A stretch of 64,000 bases of DNA from Capnocytophaga sp. (lineage in GTDB: Bacteria; Bacteroidota; Bacteroidia; Flavobacteriales; Flavobacteriaceae), in contig JAUMUT010000004.1 in NCBI GenBank assembly GCA_030530525.1, forward strand, positions 40,794 to 104,793, written 5' to 3'. A model generated the notes under the pieces. The model was not told the DNA's origin and did not search any database. It was given only the letters and a program-made list of their open reading frames with translations. Positions 53,101-62,343 of this stretch are shown one piece after another. Numbering within the stretch: the stretch's first letter is position 1; each line of letters starts with the position of its first letter. Made by a program: the position numbers and the translations under genes.

Positions 53101-54492
53101 TTAAATATGAATAACTTCTCCGTAAGCAGCTGCAACCGCTTCCATAACGGCTTCACTCATTGTTGGGTGTGGGTGAACCGCTTTTAGTAATTCGTGTCCT
53201 GTGGTTTCTAATTTACGAGCAACTACCGCTTCGGCTATCATATCGGTAACACCAGCACCAATCATATGGCAACCTAATAATTCGCCATATTTTGCATCAA
53301 AAATAACCTTAACAAAACCATCAGAATTTCCGCTTGCTTTGGCTTTACCAGAAGCTGAGAATGGGAATTTTCCTACTTTTATTTCGTAACCTTTATCTTT
53401 TGCTTGTTTTTCTGTAAGCCCAACAGAAGCTATTTCAGGAGTACAATAAGTACAACCAGGAATATTTCCATAATCCAAAGGTTCTACGTGTAGTCCTTTT
53501 ATTTTTTCTACGCACAAAATACCTTCGGCAGATGCCACGTGTGCCAATGCTTGACCAGGAACTACGTCGCCAATAGCATAATAACCAGGAACATTAGTTT
53601 GGTAATATTTATCTACAACAATTTTGTCACGTTCTGTTTTGATGCCAACTTCTTCTAAGCCAATATTTTCAATATTTGTTTTAATACCAACAGCAGAAAG
53701 AAGAATGTCTGCTTCTAAAATTTCTTCGCCTTTGGCTGTTTTAACAAATGCTTTAACTCCATTTCCAGAAGTATCTACTTTGGTTACTTCGGCAGATGTT
53801 AAAATATTGATACCAAGTTTTTTGAAGCTACGTTCTAATTGTTTAGAAACTTCTTCATCTTCCACAGGAACGATATTAGGCATAAATTCTACAATAGTAA
53901 CTTCAGTTCCCATTGATTTATAGAAATATGCAAATTCAATACCGATAGCTCCACTACCAACAACAATCATTTTCTTAGGTTGTTCAGGCAATGTAAGTGC
54001 TTGGCGATAACCGATAACTTTTTTGCCATCTTGCGGAAGAGCAGGCAATTCGCGAGAGCGAGCACCTGTTGCTATAATAATATGGTCTGCACTGTATTCC
54101 GTTACTTTTCCGTCTTTATCGGTAACATCTACTTTTTTTCCTGCTTTTATTTTCCCATATCCTTCAATAACGTCTATTTTATTTTTTTTCATTAGGAATT
54201 GCACTCCTTTGCTCATTCCGTCTGCTACTTCACGACTACGTTTTACAACTGCTGTAAAGTCTTTGTCATATTCTTTAACAGAAAGACCATAGTCAGAAGC
54301 GTGTTTTAAGTATTCAAACACTTGTGCAGATTTTAACAAGGCTTTGGTAGGAATACACCCCCAATTAAGACAAACTCCGCCCAAATTTTCTTTTTCAATT
54401 AAGCCCACTTTAAAACCTAATTGAGAAGCACGAATAGCAGTAACGTAACCACCAGGGCCACTTCCTAAAACAATAATGTCGTATTTACTCAT
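53101..54492 (-). CDS. lpdA: Dihydrolipoyl dehydrogenase (E3)
   Basis: FAD enzyme that reoxidises dihydrolipoamide in the pyruvate and oxoglutarate dehydrogenase complexes. Motifs: VLGSGPGGYVTAIRASQLG (FAD), GGVCLNWGCIPTKALL with the redox-active CxxxxC, VVGSGAIGIEFAYFY (NAD), YAIGDVVPGQALAHVAS, and the active-site pair HPHPTMSEA near the C-terminus. Length 463 aa is normal. Works with PdhB encoded 26 kb away. Confidence 0.95.
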   Translation of the reverse strand: MSKYDIIVLGSGPGGYVTAIRASQLGFKVGLIEKENLGGVCLNWGCIPTKALLKSAQVFEYLKHASDYGLSVKEYDKDFTAVVKRSREVADGMSKGVQFLMKKNKIDVIEGYGKIKAGKKVDVTDKDGKVTEYSADHIIIATGARSRELPALPQDGKKVIGYRQALTLPEQPKKMIVVGSGAIGIEFAYFYKSMGTEVTIVEFMPNIVPVEDEEVSKQLERSFKKLGINILTSAEVTKVDTSGNGVKAFVKTAKGEEILEADILLSAVGIKTNIENIGLEEVGIKTERDKIVVDKYYQTNVPGYYAIGDVVPGQALAHVASAEGILCVEKIKGLHVEPLDYGNIPGCTYCTPEIASVGLTEKQAKDKGYEIKVGKFPFSASGKAKASGNSDGFVKVIFDAKYGELLGCHMIGAGVTDMIAEAVVARKLETTGHELLKAVHPHPTMSEAVMEAVAAAYGEVIHI

Positions 54493-54623
54493 TGTGAATT
54501 TTTTTATTTTAACTATTAAATGATGGCACGAAAGTACAAAAATTATTTCTTATAGCACCGAAAAAATATGTTTTTTTTATTGTTTTTTATGTAAGGTGTT
54601 GATTTTTAAATATTTATATAAAG

Positions 54624-55022
54624 TTAAAAATTGAATTTTTCTAACAGAAAATCAGGACATTTTATAGGTTTGAAAGTTTCTTTATTAACAAAAACTAAAA
54701 TAGTATTTGCTGTAACAAGTAATTCCTTCTTTTCGTTAAATATTTGATAATCAAAAATAATTTTAGAAGTAGGTTTTTCTTTTAGAGAAATTTTAACAGA
54801 AAGTAATTCGTCATAAAGAGCAGGTTTTTTATAATCGATATGTAAAGATACCACAGGGAGCATAACGCCCATTTCTTCCATATTTTTGTAAGAAACACCT
54901 AAATTTCTTAGCCATTCAACACGAGCTATTTCTAAATATTGAGGATAGTTTCCGTAGTAAATCACACCCATTTGGTCGGTTTCGGCATATCGTGTCCGAA
55001 TTGAAAATGTAAAATCTTTCAT
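54624..55022 (-). CDS. Acyl-CoA thioesterase, 4HBT/YbgC type
   Basis: Small hotdog-fold hydrolase of acyl-CoA esters. The signature IRTRYAETDQMGVIYYGNYPQYLEIARVEWLR includes the catalytic aspartate (Asp in ETDQMG). The longest frame starts with a TTG at 55109, adding a Phe/Asn/Tyr-rich stretch unlike the family; ATG 55022 gives a typical 132-residue protein. The substrate is unknown. Divergent from dnaA. Confidence 0.9.
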   Translation of the reverse strand: MKDFTFSIRTRYAETDQMGVIYYGNYPQYLEIARVEWLRNLGVSYKNMEEMGVMLPVVSLHIDYKKPALYDELLSVKISLKEKPTSKIIFDYQIFNEKKELLVTANTILVFVNKETFKPIKCPDFLLEKFNF

Positions 55023-55173
55023 AAACGTATATAATTGATTATTAATAAAATAAGAAAAAGTATTAAAATTAAAGTAAAAATATTTTTTTTTCTCAAAAAA
55101 TATTTGCAATTTTGCCCCACTAATAACACCTTGAAAAATTCAGCGACAAAGATATAAAAAAAATTAGTAACCA

Positions 55174-56604
55174 ATGAATACCGATGTAAGAATTATTTGG
55201 GCAAATTGCTTGTCCTTTATAAAAGATAATGTAACAGACGAAATATTTGATATGTGGTTCAAACCTATTGAACCGGTGAGGCTTACACAAGATAATACTT
55301 TGGTAATTAGGGTGCCAAGTATGTTCTTTATGGAGTTTTTGGAAGAACATTACATTAATCTTATATGGAGTGCCTTAACCAAAGAATTGGGAGCAAAGCC
55401 TAGACTTACATATAATGTAAAAATGGAAAATAATCCGAATAAAACGGAGCAAGCTACGGAGCAAATTCCTAGCTCTAACCGAAGAAATCATTCGGATATT
55501 GCCCAAATGAATACTTACGGACAAAAGCCACAAGAGTCTTTTAACCCATATATAGTGCCTGGATTGGTAGAGGTAAAAGTAGAATCTCAGCTTAACCCTA
55601 ACAAAAATTTTGATACTTTTATAGAAGGAGAAAGTAACCGTTTGGCGCGTTCGGCAGGGAAAGCCATAACTGATAGGCCAGGAGGAACATCTTTCAATCC
55701 GTTATTTATCTTTGGTGGAGTGGGGCTTGGTAAAACTCACTTAGCACACGCTATTGGCTTAGAAATTCAAGATAAATTTCCTAAAAAGAAAATTTTATAT
55801 ATTGAAGCAGAGGATTTTACAAAACAATACGCCGTAGCAGCAAAAAATAATAGCCGTACGGATTTTATTCATTTTTATCAACAAATAGATGTTTTGATAA
55901 TTGATAACGTACAGTTTTTTGCTTCTAAAACAGGAACGCAAGATGTTTTTTTCCAGATTTTCAATCATTTACATCAAAACGGAAAACAAATTATTTTAAC
56001 ATCAGATAAAGCTCCTGTTGATATACAAGATGTAGAACAGCGTTTGCTTTCTCGTTTCAAATGGGGACTTTCTGCCGAATTGCAAACGCCTGATTTTGAA
56101 ATGCGTAAAAAAATATTGAAAAATATTCTTTACCGAGATGGCGTACAAATGAGTGATGAAATTGTAGATTATATTGCTCAAAATGTAAAAACCAACGTTC
56201 GGGAGTTGGAAGGAGTAAATACTTCTTTAATGGCCGAGGCTCTTTTTAACAAAAAAGAAATTACATTGGATTTGGCTATGAAAGCTGTGGATAAAATTGT
56301 TAAAAATATCAAAAAAGAAATTACGGTAGATTTTATCCAAGAAATAGTTTCTGAGTATTTCCAAGTTTCCATAGAAGAATTACAATCTAAAACAAGAAAA
56401 CGACACGTGGTTCAAGCCCGTCAATTGGCTATGTTTTTTGCTAAAAAATATACCAAATTATCATTAGCAAATATAGGAAAACATATCGGGAAACGCGACC
56501 ACGCCACCGTTCTTCACGCTTGTAAAACGGTGGATAACCTTAATGAAACGGATAAACAATTCCGTAAGTTTTTCTCTGACCTTACTACTAAAATCAAGCA
56601 ATAA
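55174..56604 (+). CDS. dnaA: Chromosomal replication initiator protein DnaA
   Basis: AAA+ initiator that opens oriC. Domain I (about 1-85), a short linker, the ATPase with Walker A IFGGVGLGKTHLAHAIG and Walker B VLIIDNVQFFASK, then domain IV (about 375-476) with the DnaA-box reading helix KRDHATVLHACKTV. Length 476 aa is usual. The upstream 150 bases contain only a near-consensus -7 box (CAATTTTG), and I see no cluster of DnaA boxes; oriC is probably elsewhere, as is common in this lineage. Confidence 0.97.
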   Translation: MNTDVRIIWANCLSFIKDNVTDEIFDMWFKPIEPVRLTQDNTLVIRVPSMFFMEFLEEHYINLIWSALTKELGAKPRLTYNVKMENNPNKTEQATEQIPSSNRRNHSDIAQMNTYGQKPQESFNPYIVPGLVEVKVESQLNPNKNFDTFIEGESNRLARSAGKAITDRPGGTSFNPLFIFGGVGLGKTHLAHAIGLEIQDKFPKKKILYIEAEDFTKQYAVAAKNNSRTDFIHFYQQIDVLIIDNVQFFASKTGTQDVFFQIFNHLHQNGKQIILTSDKAPVDIQDVEQRLLSRFKWGLSAELQTPDFEMRKKILKNILYRDGVQMSDEIVDYIAQNVKTNVRELEGVNTSLMAEALFNKKEITLDLAMKAVDKIVKNIKKEITVDFIQEIVSEYFQVSIEELQSKTRKRHVVQARQLAMFFAKKYTKLSLANIGKHIGKRDHATVLHACKTVDNLNETDKQFRKFFSDLTTKIKQ

Positions 56605-57066
56605 ATGGAGAAGACCAATATTTTGATGGTTTGTTTAGGAAATATATGTCGTTCGCCTCTTGCCGAAGGAGTTTTAAAGTCAATGCTTGATAGTCAGAAA
56701 TTTATGGTAGATTCTGCGGGAACGGCTTCTTACCATACAGGCGATACTCCTGATAGGCGTTCTGTGGAAGTAGCAAGAGAAAATGGAGTAGATATTTCCA
56801 ATTTGAAAGCTCGTACGTTTTCTGTTAATGATTTTGAAAAGTTTGATTATATTTTTGTAATGGATAAAAGTAACTACAAAAATGTTATTCAACTTGCTAA
56901 AAATGAACAATATAAAGCGAAAGTTTCTTTTTTGTTAGATGAATTGGAAACCCAAAACCAAAAGGAACTTCCAGATCCTTATTATGGAGATAAATCAGAT
57001 TTTGAGAAAGTTTATAGAGATATAGCAAAAGCGTGTAAAGCAATTGCAGAAAAATTATCAAATTAA
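56605..57066 (+). CDS. Low molecular weight protein-tyrosine phosphatase
   Basis: Dephosphorylates phosphotyrosine, perhaps of polysaccharide co-polymerase kinases. The P-loop VCLGNICRSPLAEG (CxxxxxRS) is near the start and the general acid is in LPDPYYGDKSDFEKVY. Length 153 aa is standard. Its ATG follows the dnaA stop with no gap, a pairing seen in other Flavobacteria as I recall. Confidence 0.94.
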   Translation: MEKTNILMVCLGNICRSPLAEGVLKSMLDSQKFMVDSAGTASYHTGDTPDRRSVEVARENGVDISNLKARTFSVNDFEKFDYIFVMDKSNYKNVIQLAKNEQYKAKVSFLLDELETQNQKELPDPYYGDKSDFEKVYRDIAKACKAIAEKLSN

Positions 57067-57069
57067 AAT

Positions 57070-57104
57070 AAAAAGCACTTTATGAAAATGAAGTGTTTTT
57101 ATTT
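57070..57104. terminator. Shared terminator of the phosphatase and amidase genes
   Basis: Left arm around 57071-57083 pairs with 57088-57100 with two G-U pairs, followed by ATTTTTG on the plus strand. The amidase stop codon (57099-57101) sits in its right edge. Confidence 0.75.
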
Positions 57105-58181
57105 TTGTAATTCTTCCATTGTAGAACGCTTCCCATCAACAAAAGGTACTATAAAGGCATCTTTATAGCCTTTCTTTTTGGCTTCTTGTTGTAGTTGTTC
57201 TGCCTTTTTTAAGTTAGTTTCTTTTCCGAAGTAATAACGAAATAATTTATCAATAGATTCTTTTGAAATAGGTTTTAGCCCCTTAAAATTAGAAGGCTTT
57301 GTTTCTAAATTACGAGTACTTGTTGCTAATTGTATTTTGTAATAAATATTTTGATTTATTGTTTTTTGTATAGTTTTGGAAGTATCTATTTTATTTTCCT
57401 TAGGTGTATCTTGTTTTGTACTTTCGGAGCTATTATTTCTTATCCATTGATAATAATTTTTGATAGCTTTAACAATACTTGTTGCTATTTCTTGTTGTCC
57501 TTTGGCTGAGGTTAAATATTCACGTTCTTCTTTATTACTTAAAAAACCAGTTTCTATAAGGACAGAAGGCATATACGTTTGATGCAAAACGATAAATCCG
57601 GCTTGCTTTACTCCTCTATCTTTTCGCTTATTTTCTGTGGTTAAATTATTTTGTACATATTTAGCCAATTGTATGCTTTGTTCCAAAAATTCTTCTTGCA
57701 TAATAGACAAACCAATAAACGATTCAGGCGAATTAATATCATATCCTGAATATTTTTCCTGATAATTATTCTCCAAATAAATAACTTGGTTTTCTTCTTT
57801 TGCTATTTCAAAATTTCGTTCATTGGCGTGTAACCCCAACACGAAAGTCTCTGCACCATAGGCTTTTGTAGCAGCAGCACCATTGCAATGTACAGATATA
57901 AAAAGTTGCGCCTTTTCTCGGTTAGCTATGGCTCCACGTTCGTAAAGTTCTATAAATCGGTCATCTTTTCGGGTATAAACTACGCTAAAACGCGAGTCTT
58001 TTTCCAATTCTTTTCCTACCAAAAGTATAATTTTTAGTGCAATTTGTTTTTCGGTTACTTTTCCGAAAATTTTGCCAGGGTCTTTTCCGCCGTGTCCAGC
58101 ATCTAAAACCACTTTAAATTTGCCTGTTTGGGCAAAAGAAGAAATGAAAAAAAAGAAAATTATGTATGTAAAAAATCTCAT
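57099..58181 (-). CDS. N-acetylmuramoyl-L-alanine amidase with C-terminal SPOR-like domain
   Basis: Periplasmic zinc enzyme that removes stem peptides from peptidoglycan, mainly at division. A signal peptide (MRFFTYIIFFFFISSFAQ) precedes an Amidase_3 domain (about 23-245): zinc histidine in VVLDAGHGGKDPG, FISVHCNGA, and the catalytic glutamate in VLIETGFLSNKEE. A Ser/Thr/Lys linker leads to a SPOR-like domain (about 280-355). Length 360 aa. Divergent from the LptD-like gene, a conserved neighbourhood in Flavobacteria. Confidence 0.93.
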   Translation of the reverse strand: MRFFTYIIFFFFISSFAQTGKFKVVLDAGHGGKDPGKIFGKVTEKQIALKIILLVGKELEKDSRFSVVYTRKDDRFIELYERGAIANREKAQLFISVHCNGAAATKAYGAETFVLGLHANERNFEIAKEENQVIYLENNYQEKYSGYDINSPESFIGLSIMQEEFLEQSIQLAKYVQNNLTTENKRKDRGVKQAGFIVLHQTYMPSVLIETGFLSNKEEREYLTSAKGQQEIATSIVKAIKNYYQWIRNNSSESTKQDTPKENKIDTSKTIQKTINQNIYYKIQLATSTRNLETKPSNFKGLKPISKESIDKLFRYYFGKETNLKKAEQLQQEAKKKGYKDAFIVPFVDGKRSTMEELQK

Positions 58182-58310
58182 TTATATTAAAATTTCTATA
58201 AAAATAAAGAATATTGCCTTTTCTATTTTCGTTATACAAAAAATATCCGTAAGTTTGGGCATTCAAAATGAAGTATTTAAAAAAAAGATAATCCTTTGAT
58301 TTTCAAAAGG

Positions 58311-58318
58311 CAAAGGTA
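58311..58318 (-). promoter_or_regulatory. -7 box (TACCTTTG, minus strand) for the amidase
   Basis: Plus-strand CAAAGGTA, reading TACCTTTGCC, 130 bases before the amidase ATG; the leader would be long. Confidence 0.45.
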
Positions 58319-58325
58319 AAAAAAA

Positions 58326-58367
58326 ATGTTGAATAATTATATAATCTACGTGATATTTTGCAAATAA
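58326..58367 (+). CDS. Possible 13-codon upstream ORF overlapping the lptD start
   Basis: ATG at 58326 opens a 13-codon frame (MLNNYIIYVIFCK) that ends with TAA at 58365-58367, overlapping the TTG start of the LptD-like gene by 10 bases in another frame. It is the only ATG near the 5' end of that gene. It may be chance in AT-rich DNA. Confidence 0.25.
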   Translation: MLNNYIIYVIFCK

Positions 58368-61069
58368 ATAAGAAATATATACTTTTTTCAAGTGTTTTGG
58401 TGGGGATTATTGGTATTTTTGCCCGTCCCACAACCTTTTCTGAGCGAACAAAAGAAAGGGATTCTTCTTATTTTTTAACAAATTTAACAGAAGGTACTCC
58501 TTTTTTAGAAGAAATAACAAAAAAGAAAGATACTCTTAAAAGAGATTCTATTTCGTTAAAAAAAGATACTATTTCTTTAGATAGTATTCCTGATTCTTTG
58601 TCTAAAAAGCCGGCTATGCTTACGGATATTGTTAAATATCACGCCAAAGATTGTGTGGTTATTAGCAAAGCGAAGAAAGAAATTTTACTTTATAACCAAA
58701 CCAATATAGCTTATGCGGATACAGACCTAAAAGCAGGAGCAAGTGTTATAAATTACGAAAAAAGAGAGGCTTATGCAGGGCGAATAAAAGATAGTGTAGG
58801 CGAACTTGTACAAGCTCCTGAGTTTAAACAAGGCGACCAACTCATTGAACCTGACTCTATTAGGTTTAATTATGTTACCAAAAGAGCTATCATTAAAAAT
58901 GCTTATACGACACAAAGTGAAAATAAAGTAAAGGCTGAGACTATAAAAAAAGAAAACGATTCCACATATTTCTTACGAAAAGGAAAAATAACCACCGCAG
59001 AAGATCTTGACGACCCCGACTATTACATTTTGGTTTATAAGGCAAAATTTGTCCCTAAAAAGAAAATAGTAGCAGGTTTTAGTAACATGTATATTGCCGA
59101 TGTGCCAACACCTATCGCTATGCCTTTTGCGTATTATCCAATGACAGATTCTCGCTCTTCTGGCTTGCTTTTTCCTACTTTTGGAGAGGTGAATGATAGA
59201 GGGTATTATCTGCAAAATGGAGGATATTATTTTGTAATTAATGATTATTTAGACCTTGCCCTAACAGGAGATTATTATACTAATGGGAGTTATGGTATTC
59301 GTACGGCTTCTACTTATAGAAAAAGATATAAATATTCAGGTAGTTTTAACCTAAGATATGAAAATTTAATACAAAGCCAACGAGGTTTCCCTGATTATAG
59401 TAGAAGTTCTATTTATAATATTCAATGGTCTCATTCTCAGGATAGTAAGTCCAGTCCATTATCGTCTTTTTCTGCTTCTGTGAATTTGGGTAGCTCTACT
59501 TATTATAGAGATTCTTATAATCAATTAAACTCATCTAATTTCTTGAACAATACGCTTTCGTCTTCTATTTCGTATTCGCGTACTTTTCCTTCGTATCCTT
59601 CTGTAAATATGTCGCTTACAGCGTCTCATTCTCAAAATACGAATACAAGAAATATACAAATGACTCTTCCTGCTATGCGAGTGAGTATGGAGCGTATTTA
59701 TCCTTTTGCTTCTAAGGGAGGTACTAAAAAAGGACTTATTCAAAATATGAACTTCAATTATAGTATGCAAGCCGATAACCGCTATGATATTAATGAAGAT
59801 TTATTTTTTAGAAAAGAAATGTTTGACCGTGCTGTCAATGGTGTAAGGCATAGTATTCCTGTGAGTACAAATTTTAAAGTGCTAAAATTCATAAGTTTCA
59901 ATCTAAATACTTCTTTAAATGAAACTTGGCAATTTAGAACTATACAATACCAAGACTATGACCAAAATACAGGAATTGCCCGAAAAGATACTCTCAACGG
60001 ATTTGCTCGTTATCTCACCTATAATTTTGGTGCAGGATTAGGAACGACTATTTACGGGACGTTTGATTTTGGTAAAGATAAAAAAATACAAGCTATTCGG
60101 CACGTAATGCGCCCTTCAGTTAGTTACGGATACACCCCATCGTTTGACCAATATTATAAATATTATATCGCTGATGCTTTTGGTACAAGACGAGATTATA
60201 CCCCATTTGATGGCGGTATTTATGGAGCTCCTGGTCGTACCGAGTCCAATAATATGAGTTTTTCTCTAAGTAATACCTTTGAAGCAAAAGTCCGTTCCAA
60301 AGACTCTTTGGCAACAGAACCTAAAAAAATAATGCTTCTTAATAGCCTCAATTTCAGTTCTGGGTATAATTTTATAACAAAACAATTTAGCGCCTTGAAT
60401 ATGACGGGCGGAACGCAACTATTTGATAATAAATTAGGAGTTAATTTCGGAGCTACTTTTAATCCTTATGCAATTGATGAAAACGGAAGGCAAATGGAAA
60501 AGTTTAACATCAGTAACGGAGGTAGTCTTTTCCGAATGACAAACGCCAACCTTACAATGAATTATGCCTTTTCAAGTAAAAATTTCAAAAAAGGGAAAAA
60601 TACAGATAATACAATATCTGGCGGACGTGCAGACGACCTTTTCGGTGCTCCGTTAGATACCAATCCGCAATCCGAAGAAATAAAAGAGGAAGAAACATCA
60701 AAAGAAGATACTAAAACAAAATATTATTACGCTTCTATGCCTTGGGATATCAATCTTGCATATTCCCTTTCCTATGCCAATTATAATCGTAACCCTATGA
60801 TTAGTACCAATTCCCTTATGGTGTCAGGAAATATTGACCTTACCCCAAAATGGAGAATAGGTGCTTCTTCAGGATATGATTTTAAAGATAAAGGAATAAC
60901 TTACACACAACTCCGTTTTGAAAGAGACCTCAATAGTTTCCGTATGTCTTTCAGTTTTACACCTTTTGGTTACAGAAACTCTTGGAATTTCTTTATTGGA
61001 ATAAAAGCCTCTATGCTTTCCGACCTTAAATGGGAGAAAAATAAAGCCCCAGACAGAACTTTACGCTAA
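58358..61069 (+). CDS. lptD: LptD-like outer-membrane LPS assembly protein, probable TTG start
   Basis: Outer-membrane barrel that would insert lipopolysaccharide or a related lipid. A signal peptide (NKKYILFSSVLVGIIGIFA), a Lys/Asp/Ser linker, an OstA-type beta-jellyroll region (about 95-240), and a long C-terminal barrel with alternating aromatic strands; PMPFAYYPMTDSRSSGLLFPTF-like sequence at 250-270 is typical. No ATG exists in frame before the signal peptide; TTG at 58358 is the best start and an in-frame TAA lies at 58334. Length 903 aa. Divergent from the amidase and followed by ridA, the usual flavobacterial order. Confidence 0.88.
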   Translation: MQINKKYILFSSVLVGIIGIFARPTTFSERTKERDSSYFLTNLTEGTPFLEEITKKKDTLKRDSISLKKDTISLDSIPDSLSKKPAMLTDIVKYHAKDCVVISKAKKEILLYNQTNIAYADTDLKAGASVINYEKREAYAGRIKDSVGELVQAPEFKQGDQLIEPDSIRFNYVTKRAIIKNAYTTQSENKVKAETIKKENDSTYFLRKGKITTAEDLDDPDYYILVYKAKFVPKKKIVAGFSNMYIADVPTPIAMPFAYYPMTDSRSSGLLFPTFGEVNDRGYYLQNGGYYFVINDYLDLALTGDYYTNGSYGIRTASTYRKRYKYSGSFNLRYENLIQSQRGFPDYSRSSIYNIQWSHSQDSKSSPLSSFSASVNLGSSTYYRDSYNQLNSSNFLNNTLSSSISYSRTFPSYPSVNMSLTASHSQNTNTRNIQMTLPAMRVSMERIYPFASKGGTKKGLIQNMNFNYSMQADNRYDINEDLFFRKEMFDRAVNGVRHSIPVSTNFKVLKFISFNLNTSLNETWQFRTIQYQDYDQNTGIARKDTLNGFARYLTYNFGAGLGTTIYGTFDFGKDKKIQAIRHVMRPSVSYGYTPSFDQYYKYYIADAFGTRRDYTPFDGGIYGAPGRTESNNMSFSLSNTFEAKVRSKDSLATEPKKIMLLNSLNFSSGYNFITKQFSALNMTGGTQLFDNKLGVNFGATFNPYAIDENGRQMEKFNISNGGSLFRMTNANLTMNYAFSSKNFKKGKNTDNTISGGRADDLFGAPLDTNPQSEEIKEEETSKEDTKTKYYYASMPWDINLAYSLSYANYNRNPMISTNSLMVSGNIDLTPKWRIGASSGYDFKDKGITYTQLRFERDLNSFRMSFSFTPFGYRNSWNFFIGIKASMLSDLKWEKNKAPDRTLR

Positions 61070-61154
61070 TTTTTTATATTTAAATATAAAAAAATTAAGT
61101 TTAAAAAGTTTTTTAATAACAAAAAGAATAGAAATAATTTAAAAAATTCATATA

Positions 61155-61535
61155 ATGAAGAAAGTAATTTTAACAAAAGATGCCCCAGCACCTATCGGGC
61201 CTTACAGCCAAGCTATCCAAGCAGGAAACACATTGTATGTTTCAGGACAAATTCCTGTTAATCCTGCTACAAACGAAGTTGTTAATGGAGGAATAGAACC
61301 CGAAACCAAGCAAGTAATGGAAAATATCGCAGCAATACTAAAAGAAGCAGGATTTTCTTTCAACGAAGTAGTGAAAACTACTATTTTACTCGCCGATATA
61401 GGAACATTTGCCGTTGTAAATGAAATTTATGGTAGTTATTTCCCTAACGAAGGGGCACCAGCAAGAGAAACATACCAAGTAGCTAAACTTCCAAAAGGAG
61501 TAAATGTAGAAATTTCTTGTATTGCAGTAAAATAA
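61155..61535 (+). CDS. ridA: RidA family reactive intermediate deaminase
   Basis: Hydrolyses reactive enamine/imine intermediates made by PLP enzymes. Full-length match at 126 aa: APIGPYSQAIQAGNTLYVSGQIP, the conserved arginine in GAPARETYQVAKLP, and the terminal GVNVEISCIAV. 85 bases after the LptD-like gene, with a strong terminator after it. Confidence 0.95.
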   Translation: MKKVILTKDAPAPIGPYSQAIQAGNTLYVSGQIPVNPATNEVVNGGIEPETKQVMENIAAILKEAGFSFNEVVKTTILLADIGTFAVVNEIYGSYFPNEGAPARETYQVAKLPKGVNVEISCIAVK

Positions 61536-61571
61536 CAAAGAAAAATAGAAAAATAATAATGTAAATTAAAT

Positions 61572-61620
61572 AAAAACATCAATTTTATAGTAAAAAAGCT
61601 ATCTAAATTGATGTTTTTTT
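61572..61620 (+). terminator. Terminator after ridA
   Basis: AAAAACATCAATTT (61572-61585) pairs with AAATTGATGTTTTT (61605-61618); 19-base loop and T run. Confidence 0.78.
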
Positions 61621-61638
61621 GTGTAAAAATAGTTCATT

Positions 61639-62331
61639 ATGAAAAAAATATTTATTTTATTTGCTCTAATAGCACAATTTACCTACTCACAAAGCCAAAA
61701 AATATCAGAAATACCTTATTTTAAGGCTCAAATTACCATAGATACTTTGGTAATACCAGATAGAATCTATCTAAATATCTTTTTAATGGAAAAAGATAGC
61801 AAAAATAAAAATACAATGGAAGAAAAGTATAATACAATGATAAATACTTTAAAGAAATTAAACATTGATGTTGAAAAACAATTATGGGTAGATTCTTTTT
61901 TTAGTAATTCTATTAAGAAAATCATCCAAAGCAAGGTGATGAAGAATGAAATATTTAAACTTTTAGTCTATGATGCAGAGTCAGCTATTAAAGTAATGGA
62001 TGCTTTGGTTGAAAATAATATTTCTAATATCTATATTTCTAAAAAAGAATATTCAAAAAGAGATGAAATAATAGAATTGCTTAAAGTAAAAGCCCTAAAA
62101 AAAGCCAAAAATAACGCAGATAAACTAATGAAATCTGTGGGGCAATCTGTCGGAAAGGTTATTTCGTTGGATATTTATGAAAATATACAAGGCAATAATG
62201 CGTTGAATGCTACTTCCGCAGGATTGCAAATTCGTGGAATAGGAAGTATAGAAGATAATGAATATATTAAAACAGAATTTTCCCCTATTAAAATTTCTAC
62301 TAACCTACATATTGTGTTTGAACTTAAATAA
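61639..62331 (+). CDS. SIMPL (DUF541) domain exported protein
   Basis: A 230-residue protein with signal peptide MKKIFILFALIAQFTYSQ. The rest matches the SIMPL/DUF541 pattern: a strand IPDRIYLNIFL, a helix with KYNTMINTLKKLNIDVEKQLW, a middle segment, then AKNNADKLMKSVGQSVGKVISLDI and a final strand. It is probably periplasmic; the family's function is unclear. It is 12 bases upstream of pncA and may be cotranscribed with it. Confidence 0.78.
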   Translation: MKKIFILFALIAQFTYSQSQKISEIPYFKAQITIDTLVIPDRIYLNIFLMEKDSKNKNTMEEKYNTMINTLKKLNIDVEKQLWVDSFFSNSIKKIIQSKVMKNEIFKLLVYDAESAIKVMDALVENNISNIYISKKEYSKRDEIIELLKVKALKKAKNNADKLMKSVGQSVGKVISLDIYENIQGNNALNATSAGLQIRGIGSIEDNEYIKTEFSPIKISTNLHIVFELK

Positions 62332-62343
62332 TAGTATAAAAAA

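Noticed and set aside
55023..55173. Replication origin next to dnaA
   Set aside because: No cluster of DnaA boxes or AT-rich unwinding repeats was found near dnaA; TGTGGATAA-like words occur only singly inside coding genes (for example in ftsH and dnaA).
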